Shown here piece by piece: positions 20,068-30,200 of a DNA stretch of 35,299 nt (within the stretch, counting starts at the first letter, position 1; every line of letters starts with the position of its first letter). Origin of the DNA: Fomitopsis serialis (taxonomy: Eukaryota > Basidiomycota > Agaricomycetes > Polyporales > Fomitopsidaceae); contig NW_025955361.1 in assembly GCF_022376445.1 (NCBI RefSeq), positions 1 through 35,299 on the forward strand. Reading direction: 5' to 3'. The position numbers were made by a program, and so were the translations under genes. Below the pieces are notes generated by a model. The model worked only from the letters and a program-made list of their open reading frames with translations. It made no database searches and was not told the DNA's origin.

Positions 20068-20338
20068 TACCATACGAGGCCGTCCGCTTAGCGCCCCCGC
20101 CAGCCGACGGTAAATCTCTGGATGTAAGTTGCCATCGTAAAACCGTGTATATTAGGTGGAATACCAAAAATAACATATGGAAGGGAGCCTAACATTGAAA
20201 GGCGCGGCCTCTGATTGGCTGGCTTTCGATGTTAGGGATGAGAAAATTAGTTATGTTCAATTATCTACCTAATATACACGGTTTTACGATGGTAACTTAC
20301 AATGTTAGGGTTCCGCACAAGCCAGTTTGTCCCCAGTG
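20068..20338 (-). repeat. Right terminal inverted repeat, interrupted by a MITE
   Basis: Reverse complement of 13135-13232, running 20068-20126 and 20300-20338 (after one duplicated TA at 20298-20299) around the MITE at 20127-20297. It ends CCCCAGTG at 20338, followed by the TCA duplication. Confidence 0.85.
20127..20297. mobile_element. 171-bp MITE flanked by TA (Tc1/mariner-like target)
   Basis: Termini AGTTGCCATCGTAAAACCGT... and ...ACGGTTTTACGATGGTAACT form 31-bp inverted repeats with one mismatch. Weaker inner pairing (CCTAACATTGAAAGG with CTTTCGATGTTAGG) makes it a long hairpin. TA is duplicated at 20125-20126 and 20298-20299; the intact left repeat of the larger element shows the unoccupied site with a single TA. 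There is no coding capacity, so it must be mobilised in trans. It inserted after the 7.2-kb element was formed. Confidence 0.88.
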
Positions 20339-20341
20339 TCA
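20339..20341 (+). repeat. Right target-site duplication TCA
   Basis: Matches 13132-13134 and abuts the terminal CCCCAGTG. Confidence 0.6.
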
Positions 20342-20530
20342 ACGCTTCGCTGGACTCTCGTACGACCAAATCCACTACTTCAGGATTTCCTTAGATCTCA
20401 TCGTCGTCACAACCGCACATCAGAGTCTTTCAATCCAGAAACAATATTCAACAAGTTCAAAACGTACATTTCGACCGACGCACGCCACTAGTCCTACACG
20501 TACCAACACAAGAAGAAACATGTCCATCGC

Positions 20531-22888
20531 TCACTGGTACGTCAAGCCGCTGATACTCTGCCAAAGCCTGCGCACACCGACACCACCACATCAGCCACTG
20601 ACCGCATCACACATCAAGAAACGAAATAAACACTCACGCGCATCGCTCGAGCAGCGCCGGGTCCGTCGTCGTCGTCTGCACGACGGGCTCGCCCGCGGCG
20701 GTAACGTTGAACAGCACCTCCGCCGTCCCGTTCTGCCACACGGCCCACGCGGGCTTCAGGTCCGGCACGGCCTTGTCGTTCGGGTCGAGCGAGCTCACGA
20801 CGGACATGAACGACTGCGAGAATGACGTGATCAGCTCCGAGTTGTTGTACGCCGGCGGGTTGGAGCTGCGTCGGGTCAGCGGGTGAACGGACGGCAGGGC
20901 GACGGAGCGTACGTGGGGAAGTAGTATTGTACGTCCTGTCCGTGGATGGCAGGCGGCACTGCGAACTCGCCCTAGGTCGGAAACGATGAGAAACGGCTTA
21001 GAAGCGCTATGGATGGGAAGTGTGGCACCTTGTATGCGTTATCTCCAAACGCTTCCAGAAGCAGATACGTCGGGCAGATGAAGATCGCTATGTCCAACGT
21101 CAGCCTGACAAGCAGCCAACACCGTACACCCAGTACACGTACACTCTCCCATGATACCAATGGCCTGCGCCAGAGTGTCGTTCAGCGCGGGGTCGCTCGT
21201 GTACTGCTCGACGATCGTCTGAATGATCGTCTGGTCGATCAGCGGGAAGAGCTGCGTGACATAGTCCGTGATGTTCGTCGGCGGCGTGGTCGTGTCGACG
21301 AAGTTGTACCCCTCGAACGAATTCGTGACCGAGAGGAGCACATTCTGCCTCGGACGTCAGCAAGCACCTATCAGGTTCGGAGGAAGGAGGACGCGCTTAC
21401 GCCGTTGACGCGCCGCTTCTCGAGCGTCACGGTGGGCCGCTCGACGATGAATGTTCCGTCGACCACGGGGACGAAGACGTAGGTACCATAGAAGTCCGCG
21501 TAGTTGATTGCTGTATTGGCGGCTTGGAGAGCGGAGGCGGAGGCGGAGCGCAGACACTCGAGCGCGCCGGAAGCAGACGAGCAGCTGGATTCGACTGGGT
21601 CAGCCTAGGTCGCGGTTGCACGTTCGGTGAAGACTCACTTAGTTTGTGCCACCGTCTCAGAGAATATCTCCTGTATGGTGCGTGATGACCGGTGAGCCGG
21701 AGCACGTGAAGCGAATCGCAAGAAGCGTACCTCGGGGATGGTGTCGTTGTAGTAGTACTGGAACGGCAGGAACGTCGAGCTAGTCATAGCAGCACGGAAG
21801 AGCGGAGGCTCTGTCTGCCCGCCGTGTGCTACGATGTGTTGCATAACGGAGCCAGCACCTATCGTCACTGCTGAGCCCTTGCCAACACTAAGCTTAGAGC
21901 AGAATATTACTCGCCTGCCGATTCACCCCAGATCGTAACCTTTGCCGGATCACCGCCAAAGGACGAAATCTGTATTTCCATTCAGCATCAGGGTAGGTAA
22001 GCGTGAAGAGATCAGCAGCTAACGTGTTCCTGGACCCATTGCAACGCAAAGTTCTGGTCGACTGCCACGAACCCGTAAGAACCACGCGCGTCAGGCGCCT
22101 AACCCGAGGATGCACTCACGGAGACCCGCGTTGAGCGAACCGTTCGCCTTTACCTCGGAGCCTGGGAGGAAGCCGAAGACACCCAGCCTATACTGAATAG
22201 CAACAGCGATGACTCCGTAGTCGGACTCCTTGACGAGGTCTTGGCCGGAGTATATGCTTGCCGACCCGGCGATGTACCTGCGCGTCGTGCACTCAGTTGT
22301 CGAACTCTGTGAACATTGCAGACGAAGCCATACCCTCCGCCGTGGATCCAGACAACGACCGGCAGAGCCGCACCCGGCTGCAATTGTCCCGGGGTGTAAA
22401 CACTGATAGAGTCAGGCGTGAGTCCGTACTATATCAGGGCCAGACGAAGTGCGCACTTCAGGAAGAGACAGTCTTCGTCCTGGGAGGCGGCTCTCTTCTG
22501 GAGGGATGACGGTCTGTAGGGGTTCGTACTGTTACCACCATACGCCGCCTGGTAGCATTGGTTAGGCGTCTCTGTTGCTTGCTGTACACCGGTAGTTGTC
22601 GCCGGCGTCTGCGGCGCCTGCCAGCGCAGTTCCCCTGATGAGAGCGTCAGCACTGAAGTACACCGCGGACTGTCTGCACTCACCAGTGGGGGCCTGTGCG
22701 AAGCGAATACCGAAGAAGTAGGAAATGTTTGCATCGGGGTCGTACGTTCCCTGATATTGAGAATACCCGAGGTCTACGACAGGGGTCGACACATTGGCCC
22801 ATCGACCCTCGAGAGACGCAGAGGGCGAAGCCGTGACGAGCTTCGCGACTGCGAGGAGGTTCAACACGCTAGCGAACCCTACGATCAT
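20531..22888 (-). CDS. Secreted type-B carboxylesterase 1 (543 aa, 14 exons)
   Basis: An alpha/beta-hydrolase of the cholinesterase/lipase (COesterase) family. Exons: 22888-22684, 22634-22457, 22402-22334, 22277-22120, 22061-22024, 21969-21915, 21858-21731, 21670-21639, 21584-21401, 21344-21143, 21087-21029, 20971-20913, 20865-20638, 20567-20531. A signal peptide opens it (MIVGFASVLNLLAVAKLVTA). Motifs: EDCLFLNVYTP, oxyanion hole HGGG (148-151), nucleophile elbow GESAG with Ser233, candidate acid Glu360 in TNSFEGY, candidate His446 in AIHGQDVQYY; it ends ALWQSISGLTYQ. All introns are GT..AG except intron 6 (21859-21914), which is GC..AG and splits the Ala234-Gly235 junction of the elbow. Substrate is not predictable; fungal relatives cleave a range of esters. 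A paralogue in inverted orientation begins at 34481. The 7.2-kb element lies 190 bp beyond its stop codon. Confidence 0.92.
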
Positions 22889-24050
22889 GGCAGCAAGATC
22901 CGGTGGACTTCCCTTCCAACGAAGGCAAAGGGGAGGAGGGCGTGCATCAAGTCGGAGAATTTATATACGTTGGTCGACGCAGTGTTCACAGCGCTGATCA
23001 CACCCACAACGCTGGGCAAATAGGATTGGAGCTAACGGGCAAGTTGGCCGACGGAAAGGGGGCGGCCGTCAGATGAGCGAACTATGTTCGGGAGCATGGG
23101 ACGCACCGCGCATCGAAGGCTTGCACTAACGGCAGTGCCGGAAATAGCGGACCGCTTACGAACCTCGGTCATTAGTTATCCTGGAGTCGAGACTGATCTG
23201 CACTAGAGGCATAGGTATGATGACCTCGCGATGTGAACTTCATGGCGCTGCTACTGTGCCGGCGGTACATTAGACACAACTCAAACTGCGAAACATCAAC
23301 AGTGGTACGAGTTCGACAGATGTTCCGAAGCGATATCATGGTTCGAGAACGCCGAAGGCAAGGAATGCTTCCTGAAAACTCACAAAGACCAGAAATATTC
23401 CCACTCGACATTTCTCCGCCAAGGACCGGCGTGTGTGCAGCGACGCTGGACACGTGCGACGCCCACGGGGTTGCACCCTGAGTCACCAGTCGTTTCAGCG
23501 CACAAGTGCAGAGAGGGGTGCAAAGTCGCAGGCGACGGTGGCCATTCAGTAGTAGTCCCGGCTTCGTCTGCTTGGTGGCAAGTCCAGCGCAGGTGGTTCG
23601 GTCATTGCTCAGGCACCGATCGGGTCGGCCTGGATACTCTGTAAACATCGATGCGTAATGGCCTCCTGTGCAATCAACGAAAGTCATGCACATATCATGG
23701 GCGACGTTGCACATGATACTCACCAGAAATCGTGAAAATATGACCAATCACGGCGCTGTTATGACCTCGGTCGCAACTTGTAGGGGGAGGCCAGCGAAGG
23801 CTTCATGCCATGCTGAACAGTCCTTTGAAGAATTGCACGTCAAAAGAGCTAGTCACAAACATGTGGCTGCAGCATTTATGTAACACGGAGAGTTGCAATG
23901 GCGGTAGCTCCAATTTTAATGTGTTGTCTCAGTCTGCACTGAGGTCGTGGTGGTGGGTGCGTGCACGAAGCGAGATCTTGATCCTCAACGATCGAGTTTG
24001 AGTGCACGTGCCACAGCAGATTTTGGGAAGCGCCGGCGAACAGACTGCCT
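22889..24050 (-). repeat. Upstream arm of inverted segmental duplication, left copy
   Basis: The reverse complement of this stretch aligns with 33095-34480. Shared landmarks: GCCGTTAGTGCAAG with GCGCTATTCCGG-like bases, CCAGCGC/GGACTTGCCACCAAGC, GGAGAAATNTCAAGTG.GAATATTTCTGG, AACGATCGAGTNTGAG.GCACGTGCCACA, and TTGGGAA...GCGCCGG at the inner end. No gene other than the esterase promoter is supported in it. Confidence 0.75.
22960..22967 (-). promoter_or_regulatory. TATA box of carboxylesterase 1
   Basis: The minus strand reads ACCAACGTATATAAA, about 72 bp upstream of the start codon. The identical ACCAACGTATATAAA precedes carboxylesterase 2. Confidence 0.75.
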
Positions 24051-24211
24051 ACTTGATCGCTTTTCAGAGTTCAAACGTTCAAGGCCAATTTCAGGTAGTC
24101 TCCCTGGGCAGAGTAGACAATCTTTTCAGCCTCCACGCACTCCGGATATTTGTGCTCTCGCCCACTCTGCTCTGCTTCTCCGTCATCTCTGCACACAACG
24201 CCAAAGCAAAA
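24051..24211 (+). promoter_or_regulatory. UTP20 upstream region
   Basis: Only about 160 bp separate the end of the duplicated arm from the UTP20 ATG. No TATA box is obvious; a CT-rich stretch (about 24121-24185) precedes the start, as is common for TATA-less fungal housekeeping promoters. The boundary is inferred. Confidence 0.35.
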
Positions 24212-27200
24212 ATGGAGGATGTTCGGCCTGCCAAGCGGTTTAAGGTGAGCTCTACGATCCTATACTGCTCAGTGCTCATGTGTCCGTAGCATCAATCCCA
24301 TAAGGATGCTCTGAAGGAGGTACACCTACCTTCGGCACTCGTCCAGAGCAAGTTCAACCATGGCATTGCTGTAAGCCCTCCGAAATCCGACTCACATAAC
24401 ACCGCTGACTTCTCGTGCAGGATAACGATTCGCATTTTCATGAAGCATTGAACGAATGGCGAGAGCTCAATCTGTCGCCGTCGTTTGTCAAATTTGCCAA
24501 TGCGTCCGATGGAATGTCAGCTTCCATGCCATTACTGCTTCACAATTGGCAGGCAGTGGTGGATCTCTGGCTGGATGCGCTAGAGTCAGCGGACGACGAA
24601 GGTTTGAAGGCTCTGTTAGAGTGCGTGCATGCTCATATTACTCTTTCACTGTACTGACGTTTTACGCAGCCTATTCCAAAAGCTCGCGCACGATCTCCGG
24701 ACGACTCTCGCTCCCAGTTACCCGCAGGTCCTCCGCCGCCTCACCCATCTCCTCCCCCGTTCTTTGTCTGCGTCAGCTTTGACTTCCCTCCTGGCGACCT
24801 TCTCCTCCCTATTCCGCTACGTCCTTGTCCCCTCTGTCGACGCAGAACTGCTCGAACAAGCATGGGCGATCTTCCGCGACACGCTCACGCGCTGCAATCC
24901 CGAGGTTCAGAGGGCGACAGCGGAGGTGTGGGGTGCGACGATCAGACGGCTGAAGGTGGCGGACCGGGAGGTGTGCGTACATTTGGTTGCGGGGAGCGCA
25001 GGTCACGGGCTGGCGGACGCGTGCGCGTGGGTGTTCGTGTCGGCTTGCAAGGTACGTACAACGAGTGCGCTTCATATGCAGATCCTGACGCTCCTACGAT
25101 AGAGCGTCTCACAGACGTTGCACACGGCGACGCCTTCTGTCATTCGGCCACTTATTGACTACTGCCTCGGTGCCGAGGACGAAGAAGCGTCATACACGCT
25201 CGTTCGGCGTGTGCTCACCGCCCTGATCCACCACTGCAAAGACAAGGAGCAGTTCTCCGGAGTCGCTGATGTACTGGTCAACTTTTTTGAGGAGGAAAGC
25301 GCGAAGGAACCCGCAGACGAGGAGCGTCTCCGCCGTATGCTCGAGGTCGCCTCCGTCGCGTGCTCGATCAGGCAAGGATCGCGCATGAACCGTGAGTCCC
25401 ATCTTCGCCATAGCATATGGGAACTGACGACCCTCGCTCAGCAAAACACCTATCAACGATGCTTTCTCGCTTCCCCTCGCTTCCGCTCACATCCCCGCTC
25501 CACCCCGCCACCCTCAAGTTCTCCCTCTCCGTGCTCACCGCGGGCGATATGGCCCTCTGGGCCGGGCCCGGGCGCGCTGTCCTCTCGCGCGCCTTCGAGC
25601 AGCGCCCCGAGCTCGCGCTGGAGCTCTGCGGTGCGCTCGCAGAGCTCAACTGGGGCGGGTGGAAGCTGCTCGCGCTCCCACTCGTGCTGAAGAACTCAGG
25701 CGAGCTGCTGAAAACGATGCCACGGAGGATGATGGAGGTGCTTGCGGCGCTCGAGAGGGGTGGAAGGCTGGAGAAAGGCGCGGTGGATGTGGTGTGGAAG
25801 AAGAGGGTGTTGGATTGGGTAGAGGAGCGGTTTGGGGAGTGGGAGTTCAGCGAAGAGAACGTGAGTGCTGAGAAGCGACACGACGGTGTCTTTCACTGGT
25901 GAATGCTGACATGTAGGGAGCAGGTCCTGCTTCTGCATGATGTCCTCGCGCTCTCCAAACACCTGCCTACGATCGCCCCGATGCTCGTCCGGATCATCGA
26001 CTCATGCCTGAGTCAAGCAGATCCAGACCCGCAAACGGAGTATGCAGACTCATGCACAAATTCTGCCTGGGTGATCGGGGCATGTTTGGAATGCCTTTCG
26101 GCGCGGCCTTCAGAGGAATGGGGCAAAACCGCCAACATGTTGGTCTGGGCACGGACAATCGTCCTGAGATGGGGATGGTCCAGTAATGCGTTAGGCGGGC
26201 TCGTTTCTGTGGTTCAAGCCAGGTACGTTCTTCCGTATTCCTGAGGTATATGAGACACTGAAGTACGCTGTCCTAGCGGTTCGACGTCTCAGACTATCCC
26301 GTTCGAGGAGCTCTACCCTTTTCTTCAATCACCCTTACTTTCTCATTCTCGTCCTCTCCGACTTGCGTGTCTCCGGCTACTCGCTTCGTCATTGACAAAG
26401 GTAGACGAAGGGACGTCCGACGCTATCGAGCGCTGTTTGCAAGCAGAGGAGATCTCTCTGGACGTGAAAGGCTCTCGCGAGCGAGCGTTGCGGATCAACA
26501 GGTTGCCTGTTGTTGTGAGGGATGGGGATGACCGAGGAGCTAACATCGCGGCGAGATGGACGATCGGTGAGCATTGCGCCCGAGTATACTGCCTGCACCT
26601 TCGCTCATGACATCTCGCAGCGCAACTGAAAGTCAATCTCCGCCCCTTGTGGATACCCGCAGCGCACACTATGTCGGCTCTGGCCGAGCGCTTCGGTGAC
26701 TTAGTCTGGGGCTTGCTCTTTGCAGAAGTGCAGGCTGCTACTAGCGACCGTGCGGCCAGTAGCGTCCCCAACTGGCTCCAGGAAGCAGAAGCAGGCGACG
26801 ACAACATTTGGGAGGAGGAACGCACGTGGAGAGATCCGAGTGCGCACAAAGTGCGCAGCGCTATGCAGAAGTGGTATCGTGGTGATGCGACCAAGCGCGC
26901 CGTCGTAATGGTGGGTTTCCCAACGTGTCGCCATCGCTGTACTGCAGGAGAACTGACCGTTGGACACAGGACCAAGATACTGGTGATCGCTTCGATGCAG
27001 CGTCGTACGAGCTCCAGCTCCTCTCTGCTCTGGGCGAATGCTCGTCGCTAGCCGAGAAGCACAGTCGAGACCTTGTCCCTCACTTCCTCGCACTCTCCAG
27101 TCCTTCGTCCACGTCCCCATCCAGACTCCCTCGGCATAAGCTCTCAGCATGGCTCACGCTCTTCTCAAAGTTCGTCAACCCGAAGGCGCTGCGTTCCACG

Positions 27201-30200
27201 GACACCCTACATGCTCTCTACACTTCCCTACTCTCGCACCCCGATCGCTCTCTCCAGCGACTCGCTCTTTCTTGCATCCTCACATACAAGAGCCCGCATC
27301 TAGTACCTCGGGAGGGTAATCTGAGGGAGCTTCTGGACGACACGCGATGGCGAGACGCCCTGACGCAGCTCGAGATCAGCGAGATCGCGGAGTCGGACAG
27401 GGCGGAGGTGGTCCCTGTCGTAATCCGTCTGCTGTTTGGGCTGATGCTCGAGAGACGAGGACGGGCGCGAGGAGCGGATCGGCGCGCAGCTGTGCTGTCT
27501 GCGTTCGGCGGCTGTCAGGACGAGGAGCTGTACCTCCTTGTCGAGCTAATGCTCCAGCCCATCATGCCGGACGGTACCCGGAAGACAGATCCCTTCGTGA
27601 TTCAATCTATACCGCCGGAGGTGTCGGAGAAGCAACAGATCGGCTTCTTGACCCTCCTGGGCGACGTTGTTAAGCAGCTGGGCTCGCGATTGGTCACTCG
27701 TTGGCCTGTCTTGCTGCAGGCTCTACTCGACGTGCTTGGCAGCGCTCAGCGTTGCATGAGCGCCCGCAGAGGTGAAGACGCGCAGGACGAAGACCAGGAC
27801 GGTGATGCAGAGTCGGACGACGAGGAAGGGAATGCAGCGGAAGGGACCTCGAGGAATACGAAGACAATACGGTCGCTCGGACTGAAGCGGTTTGCGGACT
27901 TCTTCCGATGCCCTGCTTCCTTCGACTTCACGCCCTACATGCCGGAGGTCTTTAGAGCCATCATCTCCCCTCGTCTCCCGAGGCTCGATCAAGAGAATAC
28001 TCAGGCACCTTCTGCGCTCCTAGAGCTATTCTACATATGGACTCTGCGAGATGATCATGTGAGATTGCTCATCGAGCATGATCAGCTCACTCTTCCCAAG
28101 GTCTATGACTGCCTCGTGGCGAGTAATGTCAAGCCTTCGGTCATCTCCAAGGTGTTGGACATCGTCGAGCACGTTGTATCGCTCAGTGCCGAAGATGAAC
28201 CCCTCCGCGAACAGCTGCTAAAGCCGCATGTCTCTGTGCTGTTGACGAATCTTTCCATCCTAGTCGAGCGTACGAGGGGTATCACTTCGGTGGCAGACAA
28301 CCTTGGTCGCCGGCAAATCGCCATCTTGTCGCAGATCGCTCCGTACCTGACCGATGCTACGCAGGCTTCCACTCTCCTGGCTCTGTTCTTCCCTCTCTTA
28401 CGCAAACCGTCAAAGCTCATCCCAGAGAAGGTCAAGGCGGATCTCGCAACTATCATGTGCTACCTCTTCCCTCTCGTTCCCGAGCTTTCCGATGAACACA
28501 GTGATACATTCTGCAAGACATTCGCATCCATTTCGCAGCTGTTCCAAGCTCTTCGGTCGAGACCAGCGCAAATGGCACTCCTGGCTGCCTTCAAGGCACT
28601 CGCAGCAGTCCATCCGTCCCTTTCCGGCCTGGCGGAGCTGATGGAGTCTCTCAACGCTTTTTCCACGAAGAGAATAGATGAGCCCGACTTCGATCGTCGT
28701 CTCGCAGCCTTCGCGTCGCTCAATGAAGTCATGTACAAGACCCTCTCTTCACAGCATTGGTTGCCGGTACTCTACAACATGCTCAGCTTCGTCCAAGATC
28801 CCGAGGAGCTCACCATCAGGAACAATGCTGCAATGGCCATGAAGCGTTTTGTCGAGGTTTTGGCCGACAAAATCGCTGTGTACGAGGCTACCTGGTCCAA
28901 GGTGCTTTACCCGGGCTTGAGGAATGGTCTGCGGTCTAGGAACGAGCTCGTCCGGGCGGAGATCCTTGGCGTTTTGGCGTACGCGGTCCTCAAATGCGAC
29001 AACATTGCCTCACTCCACGAAATGCGCCCTCTGCTCGCCAACGGTGATGAAGAGGCGAACTTCTTCAACAACATCCACCACGTCCAATTGCATCGTCGCA
29101 CGCGCGCGATGCGGCGTCTTGGGGAGTATTGTGACGAAGGGTGTCTACGCAGCACTACGTTGTCCGAACTATTCGTACCGTTGATCAGCAACTATATGCA
29201 GTCTAGCGCGACCATCGACCATACGCTCGTCAATGAGGCTATAACTGTGACCGGCCGAATGGCACGGAAGCTAAATTGGGGGGCCTACTACGGTGTCGCG
29301 CAGCAATATCTGAAGTTGTCCAAGTTGAAGAACGCCTCCGAACGGATTTACATCCGGGCGTTGGTCGTTGTTCTAGATAACTTCCACTTCGAGATGACAG
29401 ACCGCGTCGAAGAACAGATTGGCGGTGATGAAATCGACGAAGATGAAGGGCATGGCCCTGACGACGAGGAGCAAGCCCCTTTAGAGCCTCTTGTTCACGT
29501 AGTGTCCACGCAGACATCTCGAATCGCGGACGCGGTCAGCAATCGTCTCCTTCCCAAACTGCTACAACATCTCGAAGGCCGTGACGAAACGGAGGACAGC
29601 CTCAGGATACCCGTGGCCATAGGCATCGCGCAGATTGCGAAACATCTACCGGAGAGCGCACGTGAGATGCAGATTGGCAGGCTGTTCACTGTTCTGAGCC
29701 AGATCCTTCGCAGCAAGTCTCAGGAAACACGCGATCTTACTCGCGAGACGCTCTGTCGCATAGCAGTCAATCTTGGCCCGTCGTATCTCCCTCTTATACT
29801 ACGAGAGTTACGAGCTGCTCTGGCTCGTGGACCCCAGCTGCACGTATTGGCTTTCGTCACGCACGCATTACTCGTGCACGTTACGAGTGGAGATCACGCA
29901 ACACACTTTGCCACATTGGACAACGGTGTCAACGACATCGCGCATGTTTCCGCAGAAGTCATCTTTGGAGAGTCTGGAAAGGACGTGCAGTCGGAGGACT
30001 TCAAAACGAAGATGCGGGAGGTTCGTTCCTCCGCCTCAAAGGCACTCGACACCTTCACCATTACTGCGAAGTTCATCTCCCCTTCCAAGATCAGCGCTCT
30101 CTTACTGCCCGTCCGCAACATCATGAAGCAAACAGAGTCGTTGAAAGTCCTCCAGCAAGTCGATGATTTGCTACGTCGGGTTGCGGGCGGTTTAAATGCG

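Larger units (their letters stand above)
13135..20338. mobile_element. 7.2-kb CACTG-ended element carrying a Crypton-type recombinase and a captured gene
   Basis: The unit is bounded by 98-bp inverted repeats at 97/98 identity, CACTG...CAGTG termini and a TCA direct repeat. CACT(A/G) ends with a 2-3 bp duplication are the signature of the CMC/EnSpm (CACTA) superfamily; TCA also fits the TNA targets of PIF/Harbinger. No DDE transposase of either group is visible inside. It encodes an intact tyrosine recombinase of Crypton type, a family not known for long inverted repeats or target duplications, plus a decayed intron-bearing cellular gene. It could be a non-autonomous CACTA-like element that captured both genes, or a recombinase element with unusual ends. 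It sits 190 bp past the stop of carboxylesterase 1. Structure is well supported; classification is not. Confidence 0.7.

Noticed and set aside
13135..20338. Starship-type giant element
   Set aside because: Starships are larger, occur in Pezizomycotina and carry a DUF3435 captain at one end without inverted repeats. This unit is 7 kb with 98-bp inverted ends and a Crypton-like recombinase.
25159..25962. Minus-strand frames within UTP20
   Set aside because: Shadows of UTP20 exons 5 and 6; the plus strand gives a continuous spliced frame with family motifs.
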